64,000 bases of DNA from Labedaea rhizosphaerae. Lineage in GTDB: Bacteria > Actinomycetota > Actinomycetes > Mycobacteriales > Pseudonocardiaceae. The stretch spans positions 1,302,001 to 1,366,000 of the forward strand of contig NZ_SNXZ01000001.1 of the NCBI RefSeq assembly GCF_004362825.1. Reading direction: 5' to 3'. Numbering within the stretch: the stretch's first letter is position 1; the number at the start of each line of letters is the position of its first letter. The notes beneath the pieces are model-generated. The model was not told where the DNA came from. It worked only from the letters and a program-made list of their open reading frames with translations, and searched no databases. Of the stretch, positions 1 through 7,992 are shown in pieces. The translations under genes were made by a program, and so were the position numbers.

Positions 1-821
1 TGCGCACCATCGCCAAGGGCAACTCGCTGTTCACCAACGTCGCGCTGACCGACGACGGCGACATCTGGTGGGAGGGCATGGGCGAGCCGCCCGCGCACCT
101 CACCTCGTGGAAGAAGAACGACTGGACGCCGGAGTCCGACGACAAGGCCGCCCACCCGAACTCGCGCTACTGCACGCCGATCGAGCAGTGCGAGACCAAG
201 GCGCCCGAGTGGGACGACCCGAAGGGCGTGCCGATCTCGGCGATCTTCTTCGGCGGTCGCCGCGCGACCACGATCCCGCTGGTCACCGAGTCCCGCGACT
301 GGCAGCACGGCACGTTCATGGGTGCCACGCTGTCGTCGGAGACCACGGCCGCGGCCAAGGGCAAGGTCGGCGTCGTGCGCCGCGACCCGATGGCCATGCT
401 GCCGTTCATCGGCTACAACGCCGGTGACTACTTCCAGCACTGGATCGACACGGGCAAGCGGGCCGACGCGACCAAGCTGCCGAAGATCTTCTACGTCAAC
501 TGGTTCCGCCGCGACGAGGACAAGAGCTTCCTGTGGCCGGGCTTCGGCGAGAACTCGCGCGTGCTGAAGTGGGCCATCGAGCGGCTCGAGGGCAAGGCCG
601 CGGCCAAGGAGACCCCGATCGGCTGGGTGCCCACCGCCGACGACCTCGACCTCGAGGGTCTCGACGCGGACCCCGCGAAGATCGAGGCCGCGCTGAAGGT
701 CGACGCCGACGAGTGGCGGGCCGAGATCCCGCTGATCGAGGAGTGGTTCGACAAGATCGGCGACACCGTGCCGACCTCGCTGCGTGACGAGTTGGCAGCG
801 CTCAAGCAGCGCCTGGGCTGA
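1..821 (+). CDS. pckG: Phosphoenolpyruvate carboxykinase (GTP), C-terminal part, cut by window edge
   Basis: This is the last ~272 residues of the GTP-dependent PEP carboxykinase, which converts oxaloacetate plus GTP to PEP, CO2 and GDP at the entry to gluconeogenesis in the cytoplasm. The reading frame is open from base 3. It contains the family's conserved [14 protein letters not shown] block, the WWEGM segment, the SRYCTP motif, the FGGRR nucleotide-binding segment and the late FYVNWFRR and [15 protein letters not shown] blocks. The full protein is normally ~600 residues, so a little over half lies before the window. A later ATG at 78 only looks like a start; homology continues upstream of it. 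A strong terminator follows. Identification is secure. Confidence 0.97.
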   Translation, partial: RTIAKGNSLFTNVALTDDGDIWWEGMGEPPAHLTSWKKNDWTPESDDKAAHPNSRYCTPIEQCETKAPEWDDPKGVPISAIFFGGRRATTIPLVTESRDWQHGTFMGATLSSETTAAAKGKVGVVRRDPMAMLPFIGYNAGDYFQHWIDTGKRADATKLPKIFYVNWFRRDEDKSFLWPGFGENSRVLKWAIERLEGKAAAKETPIGWVPTADDLDLEGLDADPAKIEAALKVDADEWRAEIPLIEEWFDKIGDTVPTSLRDELAALKQRLG

Positions 822-835
822 CGATCCAAGAACGG

Positions 836-879
836 ACCGCGGCGGTCACCCCGATTTCGGGTGACCGCCGCGGTTTTTT
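836..879 (+). terminator. Rho-independent terminator after pckG
   Basis: A perfect 16-bp GC-rich stem (836-851 with 859-874) closes a 7-nt loop and is followed by a run of six T. It starts 15 bases after the pckG stop codon. Confidence 0.93.
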
Positions 880-948
880 CTTCGCATACCCGCGTCACGA
901 CCTGCGAGTTCGTTCGTTTCCCGGGTCAGAAGTGGGAGGATGCGACTC

Positions 949-1155
949 ATGGCAGGCACCTGGAACTGGCGGCGCTCGGACGCCGATCAGCGGGTGCACG
1001 CGTTCCGGGCCGACGACGCCGTCGGCACCTTCTGGGAAGCCGCGTGCGAACTGAGCGTCCCGGCGAGCAAGATCAAACGCACCCACGAGGGCGCTCGCTG
1101 CGTGCCGTGCCTGTTGATCATCGGCGACCAGCTCGCCGAGCGCCTGGGCCAGTAG
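949..1155 (+). CDS. Small conserved-type hypothetical protein with CxxC
   Basis: A 68-residue protein beginning MAGTWNWRRSDADQ. The GGGAGG at 934-939 abuts an earlier in-frame ATG at 940 and is correctly spaced only for the ATG at 949, so that start was chosen. The C-terminal half contains RCVPC, a CxxC pair that could bind metal or form a disulfide, followed by a hydrophobic LLIIGDQL segment. There is no signal peptide and no membrane helix of full length. I do not recognise a named family and give no function. It stands alone between the pckG terminator and a non-coding stretch with DnaA-box-like motifs. Confidence 0.6.
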   Translation: MAGTWNWRRSDADQRVHAFRADDAVGTFWEAACELSVPASKIKRTHEGARCVPCLLIIGDQLAERLGQ

Positions 1156-1512
1156 CGCCGCCGCGGTTGTCCACAAGAGACTGCACAGCACCGACGGTGC
1201 ACGCCGGAGCGCTCGCCGTGCACGGTCCGGTGTGGACGGTCTCCCCCGCTCGCCTTTTTATCCTGGCCGCCACCTGCGCACTGTCGTCGTCTGGCACTGG
1301 TGTTGCTGGTGTGACACGTGGTGCGTTGCGGCCCTCAGCGCCCACCGGCAGTCGCCGTCTCCGGTAGTTGTCCACAGCCTGTGGACAAAGCTGTGCACAG
1401 CCTGTGCACCGCTGGTCCGAACGTGGCGTGACCGCATCGAAATGAAGTTGTCGAGCTCACACCGCAACTCGGACACTGTTCTGCACGTCCAAACCAATGA
1501 CCGACCACCGAG
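1156..1512. other. Intergenic stretch with DnaA-box-like motifs
   Basis: No convincing gene is seen. The stretch holds TTGTCCACA at 1167-1175, and a perfect inverted pair, TTGTCCACA (1368-1376) and TGTGGACAA (1380-1388) three bases apart. Two TGTGCAC variants follow directly at about 1392-1410. TTGTCCACA matches the DnaA-box consensus described for high-GC actinobacteria. No dnaA, dnaN or other replication gene is nearby. Confidence 0.55.
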
Positions 1513-1722
1513 ATGAGCGAGAGGAGATGCGCCGTGGTTCTCGCCGGAGTCGCCATGTTGCTGCTGGCTCTCGCGGCCATCGGCATGGTGCTGGCGTCCG
1601 CGGGTCTGCAGGACAAGGACGCGCAGGGAAAGCAGAAGACCGGGGATGGGGAGGCGAGCCGGGTACCCGCGGCGGAGGAGGACTGCCGCGGGTACCTCGG
1701 TCGCGCCGTCGCGGTGCGCTGA
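1513..1722 (+). CDS. Possible small single-pass membrane protein
   Basis: A 69-residue reading frame whose first ~35 residues form one hydrophobic helix (VVLAGVAMLLLALAAIGMVL). A charged tail rich in D, K, G and E follows. GAGAGGAG at 1519-1526 is inside this frame and would suit an alternative GTG start at 1534, giving 62 residues. The helix could be an uncleaved signal anchor. No family is recognised and small hydrophobic frames can arise by chance, so the call is tentative. Confidence 0.4.
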   Translation: MSERRCAVVLAGVAMLLLALAAIGMVLASAGLQDKDAQGKQKTGDGEASRVPAAEEDCRGYLGRAVAVR

Positions 1723-1838
1723 GCAGGCACGCTAGATCGACTACCGTCACGATTCGGACGTCATCCGATGACTGGCGTCTCGATCAGTCCTAAGGTGACC
1801 GGCGACCTGCTAGAGCCCTGCTCCCTGCGAGGTAGCCG

Positions 1839-2123
1839 ATGTCGACTGCCAGCCCAGACGGGAAGGCGGGTTCCGGACTGCGGTTTCGCGCGTGGAACCT
1901 GCTGTTGATCATCCCGTTGTTCACGCTGATCACGGCGATCTACAACAAACACGACCCGACCTTCATCGGGATGCCGTTCTTCTATTGGTTCCAGTTCGTC
2001 GGCATCATCGTCGGCGTCATCTGCACCTCCGTGGTGTACCTGATGACCAAGGACGAACCCAATCCCGTGGCCACCGACCCCGGGCTCGACGTCGACGACC
2101 TCGATGAGGGGGCCGCGCGATGA
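1839..2123 (+). CDS. DUF3311 small membrane protein, symporter partner
   Basis: A 94-residue protein with two predicted membrane helices (about residues 20-36 and 49-69) and the family's short loop with IYNKHDPTFIGMPFFYWFQ between them. The C-terminus is acidic. DUF3311 proteins are known to be encoded directly upstream of sodium:solute symporters such as MctP/YhjB and are thought to act as their small partner. Here the stop overlaps the symporter start by four bases (ATGA at 2120-2123), so the two are almost certainly co-translated. Family and context agree. Confidence 0.9.
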   Translation: MSTASPDGKAGSGLRFRAWNLLLIIPLFTLITAIYNKHDPTFIGMPFFYWFQFVGIIVGVICTSVVYLMTKDEPNPVATDPGLDVDDLDEGAAR

Positions 2124-3796
2124 CCGGCCACTGGACCGAACTGATCGTTTTCATCATCCTGTTCGTCGCGGTCTCCGGGATGGGCTTCGTCGCCTCCCGC
2201 TGGCGCCGCGCACAGGATCTCAACCACCTCGACGAGTGGGGCCTCGGCGGCCGCAAGTTCGGCTCGTGGATCACGTGGTTCCTGATCGGCGGCGACCTCT
2301 ACACGGCGTACACGTTCGTCGCCGTGCCCGCGGCGCTGTTCGGCGCGGGCGCCACCGGGTTCTTCGCGCTGCCGTACACGATCATCGCCTACCCGCTGGT
2401 CTTCCTGCCGGTGCTGCGGCTGTGGTCGGTGTCGCGGGTGCACGGCTACGTGACACCGGCCGACTTCGTGCGCGGCCGCTACGGCTCGTCGCTGCTGGCG
2501 TTGCTGGTCGCGATCACCGGCATCATCGCCACGATGCCCTACATCGCGTTGCAGCTGGTGGGCCTCGAGGCCGTGCTGCGCAGCATGGGCATCAACCACG
2601 CGGGGATCCTCGGCCACCTGCCGTTGTTCATCGCGTTCCTGATCCTGGCGCTGTACACGTACAAGTCGGGGCTGCGGGCGCCGGCGCTGATCGCGTTCGT
2701 CAAGGACATCCTGATCTACATCGTGATCCTGGTGGCCGTGATCTACCTGCCGATCAAGCTCGGCGGGTGGGGCGAGATCTTCGGTGACGCGCAGACGAAG
2801 CTGTCGTCGATCAACCCGGCGACGAAGGCCCCCTACGGCAGCACGTTGCTGACCGCCAACAACCAGCTGCAGTACGCCACGCTGGCCCTCGGTTCGGCGC
2901 TGGCCCTGTTCCTGTACCCGCACTCGGTCACCGGCGTGCTGGCCTCGCGTGGGCGGAACGTGTTGAAGCGCAACATGTCCGCGCTGCCGGCGTACTCGTT
3001 CATGCTGGGCCTGCTGGCCCTGCTCGGGTACGTCGCGATCAGCGCGGGCGTGAAGCCCGTGGTCAACGCGGCGACCGGCAAGCCCGACACCAGCACCGTG
3101 GTGCCGGAGCTCTTCCACGGCCAGTTCCCCGGCTGGTTCGCGGGCATCGCGTTCGCGGCCATCGGGATCGGCGCACTGGTCCCCGCGGCGATCATGTCGA
3201 TCGCGGCGGCGAACCTGTGGACCCGCAACATCTACAAGGAGTACTTCAAGCGGGACGCCACCCCGGCGCAGGAGGCCAAGCAGGCCAAGGTCGCGTCGCT
3301 GGTGGTCAAGCTCGGCGCGCTGGTGTTCATCGTGCTGATCGACCCGCAGTTCTCCATCGACCTGCAGCTGATCGGTGGCGTGATCATCCTGCAGACCCTG
3401 CCCGCGGTGGCGATCTCGCTGTACACCAGGTGGTTCCACACCTGGGCGCTGGTCGCCGGCTGGGTCGTCGGCCAGGCCTGGGGTCTGATCCTGCTCTACG
3501 GCATCCCGAACGCCGCCGTGAAGAAGCAGCACTTCGGTGGGTCGGCGCTGGCGCTGGGCAAGCTGAACATCTTCGGCTGGCACCCGTTCCCGGGGTCGGC
3601 GCTGCAGGTGTACGTCGGCTTCGTCGCCCTGGTGGCGAACCTGCTCGTCGCGGTGATCGTCACGTTGGTCATCAGGCGCTTCGCCCGGCCGCTGGGCGTG
3701 GACGCGACCAGCCCGGAGGACTACCACGTGGACGAGGGAAGCCCCCGCATCAAGGAGCCGCAGCTCGACGTGGCCGCCGCTCCCGAGCGCACCTGA
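2120..3796 (+). CDS. Sodium:solute symporter (SSSF), probable monocarboxylate transporter
   Basis: A 558-residue polytopic inner-membrane protein with about 13 hydrophobic segments. The first is at residues 6-24 and the last near 515-535. The N-terminus has the SSSF-typical DEWGLGGRKFGSWITWFLIGGD segment, and the helices alternate small residues and polar breaks as in LeuT-fold symporters. The length fits the family (~500-560). A DUF3311 partner upstream is the arrangement seen for MctP-like carriers of lactate, pyruvate, acetate or related monocarboxylates; the substrate is inferred from that. The soluble tail (DEGSPRIKEPQLD) faces the cytoplasm. A terminator hairpin follows. Confidence 0.92.
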   Translation: MTGHWTELIVFIILFVAVSGMGFVASRWRRAQDLNHLDEWGLGGRKFGSWITWFLIGGDLYTAYTFVAVPAALFGAGATGFFALPYTIIAYPLVFLPVLRLWSVSRVHGYVTPADFVRGRYGSSLLALLVAITGIIATMPYIALQLVGLEAVLRSMGINHAGILGHLPLFIAFLILALYTYKSGLRAPALIAFVKDILIYIVILVAVIYLPIKLGGWGEIFGDAQTKLSSINPATKAPYGSTLLTANNQLQYATLALGSALALFLYPHSVTGVLASRGRNVLKRNMSALPAYSFMLGLLALLGYVAISAGVKPVVNAATGKPDTSTVVPELFHGQFPGWFAGIAFAAIGIGALVPAAIMSIAAANLWTRNIYKEYFKRDATPAQEAKQAKVASLVVKLGALVFIVLIDPQFSIDLQLIGGVIILQTLPAVAISLYTRWFHTWALVAGWVVGQAWGLILLYGIPNAAVKKQHFGGSALALGKLNIFGWHPFPGSALQVYVGFVALVANLLVAVIVTLVIRRFARPLGVDATSPEDYHVDEGSPRIKEPQLDVAAAPERT

Positions 3797-3811
3797 CGGT
3801 CGACCGGGCGA

Positions 3812-3847
3812 AACGGGCCGGTGCGGAACTCTCCGCACCGGCCCGTT
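3812..3847 (+). terminator. Terminator hairpin after the symporter
   Basis: A 15-bp perfect stem (3812-3826 with 3833-3847) and a 6-nt loop lie 16 bases past the symporter stop. The T-run is poor (TTCGTCTT). Confidence 0.75.
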
Positions 3848-3902
3848 CGTCTTCGCGGTCGCTGGGTGCCGTCCGGCCGCCTCGGCGATTACCTTGGCCC
3901 GC

Positions 3903-4481
3903 ATGAGCGACGAAGTCAGCCGGTTCGGCACCGCCTCCCTCGCCGGGTTGCCCGACGATCTGCGCGAGCGGATCGAGGCCATCGCCGAGAAGTCGGGGTT
4001 CGTGCCCAACGTCTTCCTCGGGCTCGCCCACCGGCCCAAGGAGTTGCGGGCGTTCGCCGACTACCACGACGCGTTGATGGACTCCAACGACGGCCTCAGC
4101 AAGGCCGAGCGCGAGTTGGTCGTCGTGGCCACGTCCGGCGCCAACCACTGCACGTACTGCATCGTCGCCCACGGCGCGATCCTGCGCGTGCGCACCAAGG
4201 ACGAGCACATCGCCGACCGGGTCGCGGCCAACCCGTGGCAGGCCGACCTGTCCGACCGCGAGCGCGCGATCGTCGACTTGGCGCTCGTGCTGGCCCGCGA
4301 CTCCGAGCGCTTCGGCGACGAGCACATCGCGAAGGCCCGCGCCGCCGGGCTCACCGACGACGAGATCTGGGACGTCGGCGCGATCACCGCGCTCTTCGCC
4401 ATGTCGAACCGGCTGGCGCACCTGATGGCCTTGCGCCCCAACGACGAGTTCTACTTGATGGGCCGGGTCCCGCGGGCCTGA
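3903..4481 (+). CDS. AhpD-like / carboxymuconolactone decarboxylase family peroxidase-related protein
   Basis: A 192-residue cytoplasmic protein of the CMD/AhpD fold. The catalytic CxxC is present as NHCTYCIVAHGA (Cys83 and Cys86 from this start), with the typical His three residues after the second Cys. Together they form the peroxidatic/resolving pair of AhpD-like proteins. The 'uncharacterised peroxidase-related enzyme' subgroup has this length and the N-terminal SGFVPNVFLGLAHRP segment. A TTG at 3894 is in frame, but the ATG at 3903 is the better start. Its 3' end overlaps the convergent ROK gene by 31 bases. The likely role is reduction of organic peroxides, but the physiological partner is unknown. 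Confidence 0.85.
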   Translation: MSDEVSRFGTASLAGLPDDLRERIEAIAEKSGFVPNVFLGLAHRPKELRAFADYHDALMDSNDGLSKAERELVVVATSGANHCTYCIVAHGAILRVRTKDEHIADRVAANPWQADLSDRERAIVDLALVLARDSERFGDEHIAKARAAGLTDDEIWDVGAITALFAMSNRLAHLMALRPNDEFYLMGRVPRA

Positions 4482-5365
4482 GCCGCCAGAGCCGCGGCTC
4501 CGTAGAGGCCCGCGCGCCCGCCCAGCTCGGCGGGCACCACCTTCAGGTCGGCGGCGTAAGACAGCTTGGCGTGTTCGGCGACCGATTCCCGGATCGGGTC
4601 GAACAGCAGGTCGCCGGCCTGGGCGACGCCGCCGCCGACCACGGCCAGATCGAGGTCGCACACCACGGCCGTGGCCGCGATGGCCAGGCCCACCGCCCAC
4701 CCGCTGCGGCGGAACGCGGCAAGGGCGATCTTGTTGCCGTTGTGGGCGTCGGCCGCGAGCGTGGCCGCGTCCGCCGACTCCGGCGCCTGCCAGCCCTGCT
4801 GGCGGGCCCAGCGCACCAGGTGCGGTCCGGCGGCGACGGTTTCCACGCACCCGCGCCCACCGCACGTGCACGGCCAGCCGTCCTCCTCGACGACCACGTG
4901 CCCGAGGTGCCCGGCGTTGCCGGTGCGCCCCAGGTACGGCTTGCCGTCGAGCACCAGCCCGCCGCCGACGCCGGTCGACACGACCAGCCCGGTCATGAAC
5001 CACGCGCCCCGGCCGGCCCCGGCCCAGTGCTCGCCCAGCGCCATGCACACGCCGTCGCCCGCGACCGTGACCTCGCAGCCGAGCCGATCCCGCAGCCGCT
5101 TGCGCAGCGGGAAGCCGCGCCAGTGCGGGATGTTGATCGGGCTGACGGTGTCGGTGAGGTGGTCGACCGGGCCCGCGCACGCGACGCCGACCGCGTCGGG
5201 GCGGGTGCCGGCGAGGACCGCGTCGATCACCTCACCGACCGCGGTGAACGTGGTCTCCGCCGAGTCGACCGGGGTGGGGGTGCGCTGCTCGGCCCGCAGT
5301 TCGCCGTCTTCGTCGAGCAGGGCCGCAGCGATCTTGGTGCCGCCGATGTCTACCGCCAGGATCAC
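4451..5365 (-). CDS. ROK family sugar kinase (glucokinase-like)
   Basis: A 304-residue kinase of the ROK family. The N-terminal phosphate loop DIGGTK (residues 6-11) and the zinc-binding CTCGGRGCVE motif (Cys166, 168, 173, with His nearby) are intact. The catalytic region reads VAGDGVCMALGE, keeping the Asp but replacing the usual preceding Asn. The STGVGGG adenosine-binding loop is also present. Members phosphorylate glucose, N-acetylmannosamine or related sugars; the substrate cannot be read from sequence. The ATG lies just after a tandem 16-bp repeat and an upstream terminator. The tail overlaps the convergent AhpD-like gene by 31 bases. Confidence 0.9.
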   Translation of the reverse strand: MILAVDIGGTKIAAALLDEDGELRAEQRTPTPVDSAETTFTAVGEVIDAVLAGTRPDAVGVACAGPVDHLTDTVSPINIPHWRGFPLRKRLRDRLGCEVTVAGDGVCMALGEHWAGAGRGAWFMTGLVVSTGVGGGLVLDGKPYLGRTGNAGHLGHVVVEEDGWPCTCGGRGCVETVAAGPHLVRWARQQGWQAPESADAATLAADAHNGNKIALAAFRRSGWAVGLAIAATAVVCDLDLAVVGGGVAQAGDLLFDPIRESVAEHAKLSYAADLKVVPAELGGRAGLYGAAALAAQARGTRPIK

Positions 5366-5384
5366 GGCGTCAGGGTACGTGGAC

Positions 5385-5416
5385 GGACATCAAGAAACCC
5401 GGACATGAAGAAACCC
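5385..5416. repeat. Tandem 16-bp direct repeat
   Basis: Two adjacent 16-base units (GGACATCAAGAAACCC and GGACATGAAGAAACCC) differ at one base. They lie between the ROK gene start and the terminator of the small upstream gene. On the minus strand each unit contains the TTTCTTC that serves as the terminator's T-rich tail. Confidence 0.7.
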
Positions 5417-5457
5417 CGTGGTGCTGCCAGGTCGGGGGTCCGCCAGCACCGCGGGGT
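5408..5457 (-). terminator. Terminator of the 47-residue gene
   Basis: A 14-bp stem with one mismatch (5413-5426 with 5444-5457) is followed on the minus strand by GTTTCTTC. It lies downstream of the small gene ending at 5533. Confidence 0.7.
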
Positions 5458-5532
5458 CATAGGGAACATCGAGAGATGCTCCAGGCTCGTTACAAGCCCC
5501 GATGTGACACCCGTCACACCGATGTATCCAGG

Positions 5533-5676
5533 TCAGCGCGAGAAGCTCTGACGCTGCGAGATCGCGATGAGCTCGTGCCGCATGGCCGGCGTCGCGGCCT
5601 GCTCGATGGCACGGTTCACGGCCTTGCGAGTCCGAGCCTCGTTGCGGCGGGCGCGAATCTTGGCGGCCATGTTCAT
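5533..5676 (-). CDS. Small basic helical protein, 47 residues
   Basis: A short frame encoding MNMAAKIRARRNEARTRKAV, then NRAIEQAATPAMRHELIAIS and QRQSFSR. It is strongly basic in the first half and predicted helical throughout, with no membrane segment. Proteins of this shape (RARRNEARTRRA followed by AATPxMRxELxAxxxRQ) recur in actinobacteria as small uncharacterised proteins; I recall the pattern but no function. It has its own terminator (5408-5457), and an inverted repeat lies ~100 bases upstream. Third-position GC is high, as in its neighbours, supporting coding. Confidence 0.7.
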   Translation of the reverse strand: MNMAAKIRARRNEARTRKAVNRAIEQAATPAMRHELIAISQRQSFSR

Positions 5677-5777
5677 CTCTGTTGCATCCCCTTCAAGGGT
5701 TGGTCTGATGTTGTGCCTTCATTATGCGCCCGCGCGCACCCCGTTGTCACCCGATTGTCCGGTGAAGTACGGCACAC

Positions 5778-5794
5778 GCCGATGAATCATCGGC
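5778..5794. promoter_or_regulatory. Inverted repeat upstream of the 47-residue gene
   Basis: GCCGATGA and TCATCGGC form a perfect 8-bp inverted repeat around one central base. This fits a dimeric regulator's operator, but no regulator is assigned. Confidence 0.35.
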
Positions 5795-5835
5795 GATAAC
5801 CGCCCTCTCGGCGGCGCCTGTCCGGCCGTAGATGA

Positions 5836-5875
5836 GTATCCGGTTTTCTAGCATGATCACTAGAAAGCCGGATAC
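5836..5875 (-). terminator. A/T-rich terminator hairpin after the AAA ATPase gene
   Basis: A 16-bp stem with one mismatch (5836-5851 with 5860-5875) lies immediately after the ATPase stop codon at 5877-5879. The stem contains TTTTCTAG and is unusually A/T rich for this genome. Bases 5836-5853 match 7101-7118 on the other side of the gene at 15 of 18 positions. Confidence 0.7.
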
Positions 5876-5876
5876 G

Positions 5877-7091
5877 TCACTCGTCTTTGGTCAGCAGGAA
5901 GCGGCCGAAGTGCGGCACGGTGAAGTCGATCCGGCCGCGCTCACCGGAGTAGACCAGGCCCTTCTTGATGAGGCTGTCCCGCGCGGGCGAGAGCGACGAC
6001 GGCTTGCGCCCCAGGTAGACAGCAACGTCCGCGGTGCCGGCGCCTGCCTGACCCTCGCCGGACTCCGCCGCGGAACCGTCGGTCAGCTCGGCCATCGCCC
6101 GGAGGTACTCGCGTTCGGCGGGCGTCGCACGCTCGTACCGGGAGCCGAAGAAGCCGACCGCCAGTTCCGCCTCCGCCTCGGGCGCGGCCACCGCGACGTC
6201 CTCGGCGGTGATCGGATCGGTCGGCGCGGCGTCCCACGCCGCCTTGGCGTAGGCCTGGATGAAGTACGGGTAGCCACCGGAGTGCTCGAACAGGGCGGCC
6301 ATCGCCTCGTCGGTGACCTTGGCGTCCTCGCGGGAGACCGGCACCTGGACCGCGGTGGCGGCGTCCTCGCGGGAGAGCCGGTCGATGCGCACGTACCGGA
6401 ACAGCCGCTCGGAGTACGACTTGCTGGCCGACAGCACGGCGGGCAGGTGCGGCAGCCCGGCGCCGACCACCACCAGCGGCGCGCCGGACTGGGAGAGCTC
6501 GTGGCAGGCCGCGCACAACGCGGACACGTCGTCCGCGGTGAGGTCCTGCATCTCGTCGATCAGCAGCGCGACGCCGGTGCCCACGTCCTGGGCCAGCTCG
6601 GCGACCTCGGTGAACAGCTCGACCAGGTCGATCTCTATGTCCCCCGAGTCGGCCCGCCCTTGCGCGGCGGGGACGTCGATGCCGGGCTGCCAGCGGTCGC
6701 GGAGCTTCGCGTTGTCCGGGTTGGACCGCAGCGCGAACGCCTTCAGCACGCCGAGCACCTGTTCGACCCGGTCCGGCGCCCGATGGCGGACCGCAAGATC
6801 GCGGATCGCCCGGTGCAACGCGGCGGACAGCGGGCGACGCAGCTCGGCGTCCGGCCGAGCCTCGATCTTGCCCGCACCCCACCCGCGCCGGACGGCCATC
6901 GACCGCAGCTCACCGAGCAACACGGTCTTTCCGACGCCACGCAGTCCGGTGAGCACCAGGCTGCGTTCGGGGCGGCCGCGCGCGACCCGCTCCAGCACCA
7001 CGTCGAAGGCGTCGAGCTCCTTGTCCCGCCCGGCTAACTCAGGCGGTCGCTGCCCCGCTCCGGGGGCGAACGGATTGCGCACCGGATCCAT
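5877..7091 (-). CDS. AAA/ORC-like ATPase with C-terminal winged helix
   Basis: A 404-residue P-loop ATPase. Walker A is GLRGVGKT (49-56) and Walker B LLIDEMQ (176-182). A sensor-1-like VVVGAGLPHLP follows. The C-terminal ~90 residues (LTDGSAAESG to FLLTKDE) look like a winged helix, with GRKPSSLSPARDSLIKKGLVY as the recognition part. This architecture is common in a family of actinobacterial ORC/STAND-like ATPases of unknown role, sometimes carried on mobile DNA. The gene stands alone, with an inverted repeat at its promoter and a closely related sequence in its terminator. Family confidence is good; function is unknown. Confidence 0.85.
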   Translation of the reverse strand: MDPVRNPFAPGAGQRPPELAGRDKELDAFDVVLERVARGRPERSLVLTGLRGVGKTVLLGELRSMAVRRGWGAGKIEARPDAELRRPLSAALHRAIRDLAVRHRAPDRVEQVLGVLKAFALRSNPDNAKLRDRWQPGIDVPAAQGRADSGDIEIDLVELFTEVAELAQDVGTGVALLIDEMQDLTADDVSALCAACHELSQSGAPLVVVGAGLPHLPAVLSASKSYSERLFRYVRIDRLSREDAATAVQVPVSREDAKVTDEAMAALFEHSGGYPYFIQAYAKAAWDAAPTDPITAEDVAVAAPEAEAELAVGFFGSRYERATPAEREYLRAMAELTDGSAAESGEGQAGAGTADVAVYLGRKPSSLSPARDSLIKKGLVYSGERGRIDFTVPHFGRFLLTKDE

Positions 7092-7100
7092 CGTTGGAAG

Positions 7101-7129
7101 GTATCGGGGTTTCTAGCGCCATCCCGATA
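7101..7129. promoter_or_regulatory. Inverted repeat at the ATPase gene promoter
   Basis: TATCGGG (7102-7108) and CCCGATA (7123-7129) are separated by 14 bases, just upstream of the ATPase ATG. They could be an operator. The left part (7101-7118) is a direct repeat of 5836-5853. Confidence 0.45.
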
Positions 7130-7194
7130 TTGGGCCAGAGACCCCTACGGCGTGTCGCCGATCACAGCGCGCCCCAAGTCGGATCCATGCCACA

Positions 7195-7226
7195 AAGCCT
7201 GACGGCTGCGCATCACCGTCAGGCTT
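7195..7226 (-). terminator. Terminator hairpin after the tipA-like gene
   Basis: An 11-bp perfect stem (AAGCCTGACGG, 7195-7205, with 7216-7226) and 10-nt loop lie within 10 bases of the stop codon. No long T-run is seen. Confidence 0.65.
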
Positions 7227-7232
7227 GTGGGC

Positions 7233-7985
7233 TTACAGGTTGCGGTCGGCGTAGACGTGCATGGCGTCGCGGATCAGGACCGCGGTGCCTTCGCCGTGCT
7301 TGTCGTAGTTCGCCGTGAACCGCGGGTCGGCCACGTACATGTCGCCGAGACCCGTGAAGTACGCCTTCGACACCTGCTCGCTCGAACGCTCGAGCCAGGC
7401 GTACTGGCGTGCCGTGATCGCCTGCACCTCGTCGCTGTCGGCCGCCAGGCCGGCGGCGCGAGCGGCGCCGAAGTCGCGGGCGATGTCGGCCTGCTCCTGC
7501 ACGAACGCCTTGCGCTCCTGCTCGCTGAGCGCGGACCACCAGCGGTTGCCGCGGTCGTAGGCCTCCTTGCTCCAGCGCTCCGTGACCTCTTGTTCGTACT
7601 GGGTGTGGTCGAACCCGTCGAACATCTCGTCTGCCATCAGTTGTTCACCTCCCTCCAGCTTGCGCAGGGTGGTGCGCACCGACTCGATCTGCCTGCCGAT
7701 GCGCGCCCGTTCCTGCTCCAACCACTCCAGATGGGCACGCAGCGCCGCCGCGCTGTCCTGCTCGCCGTCCAGCACCTCGGCGATCGAGGGCAGGCTCAGG
7801 CCGAGGTCACGCAGCAGCAGGATCCGCTGCAACCGCACGAGCGCGTGCTCGTCGTAGTAGCGGTACCCGTTCGCGCCCACACGGGTCGGCTCGAGCAAGC
7901 CGATCTGCCCGTAGTGGCGCAGCGTCCGGCTCGTCGTTCCCGCCGTGCGGGCGATGTCCTGGATGGACCAGTGGGTGCCCGTCAT
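7233..7985 (-). CDS. MerR family regulator of the TipAL type
   Basis: A 250-residue two-domain regulator. Residues 6-75 form the MerR winged helix (SIQDIARTAGTTSRTLRHYG, then GYRYYDEHAL), and a coiled coil spans ~80-112. Residues 117-250 form a TipAS-like antibiotic-binding domain, with ALSEQERKAFVQEQADIA and the WLERSS and FTANYDKHG segments. TipA proteins bind thiopeptide-type peptides and activate their own gene. A second ATG at residue 117 is preceded by a strong GGAGGGAGGTGA, so a free TipAS domain is probably made from the same mRNA. Its promoter has a palindrome in a 19-bp spacer. No exporter gene is adjacent. Confidence 0.9.
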   Translation of the reverse strand: MTGTHWSIQDIARTAGTTSRTLRHYGQIGLLEPTRVGANGYRYYDEHALVRLQRILLLRDLGLSLPSIAEVLDGEQDSAAALRAHLEWLEQERARIGRQIESVRTTLRKLEGGEQLMADEMFDGFDHTQYEQEVTERWSKEAYDRGNRWWSALSEQERKAFVQEQADIARDFGAARAAGLAADSDEVQAITARQYAWLERSSEQVSKAYFTGLGDMYVADPRFTANYDKHGEGTAVLIRDAMHVYADRNL

Positions 7986-7992
7986 GTCCTCG

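Noticed and set aside
1156-1512. A possible replication origin from clustered DnaA-box-like motifs
   Set aside because: Only a few boxes are seen, no A/T-rich unwinding region is present, and no dnaA, dnaN, gyrB or parAB genes are nearby. Similar boxes occur at other intergenic sites in the window.
1982-4039. A 685-residue minus-strand ORF opposite the symporter
   Set aside because: It is composed almost entirely of Arg, Gly, His and Asp-rich repeats, typical of the antisense shadow of a high-GC gene. The same was concluded for other long antisense frames, for example opposite the E1/E2 operon and dnaK.
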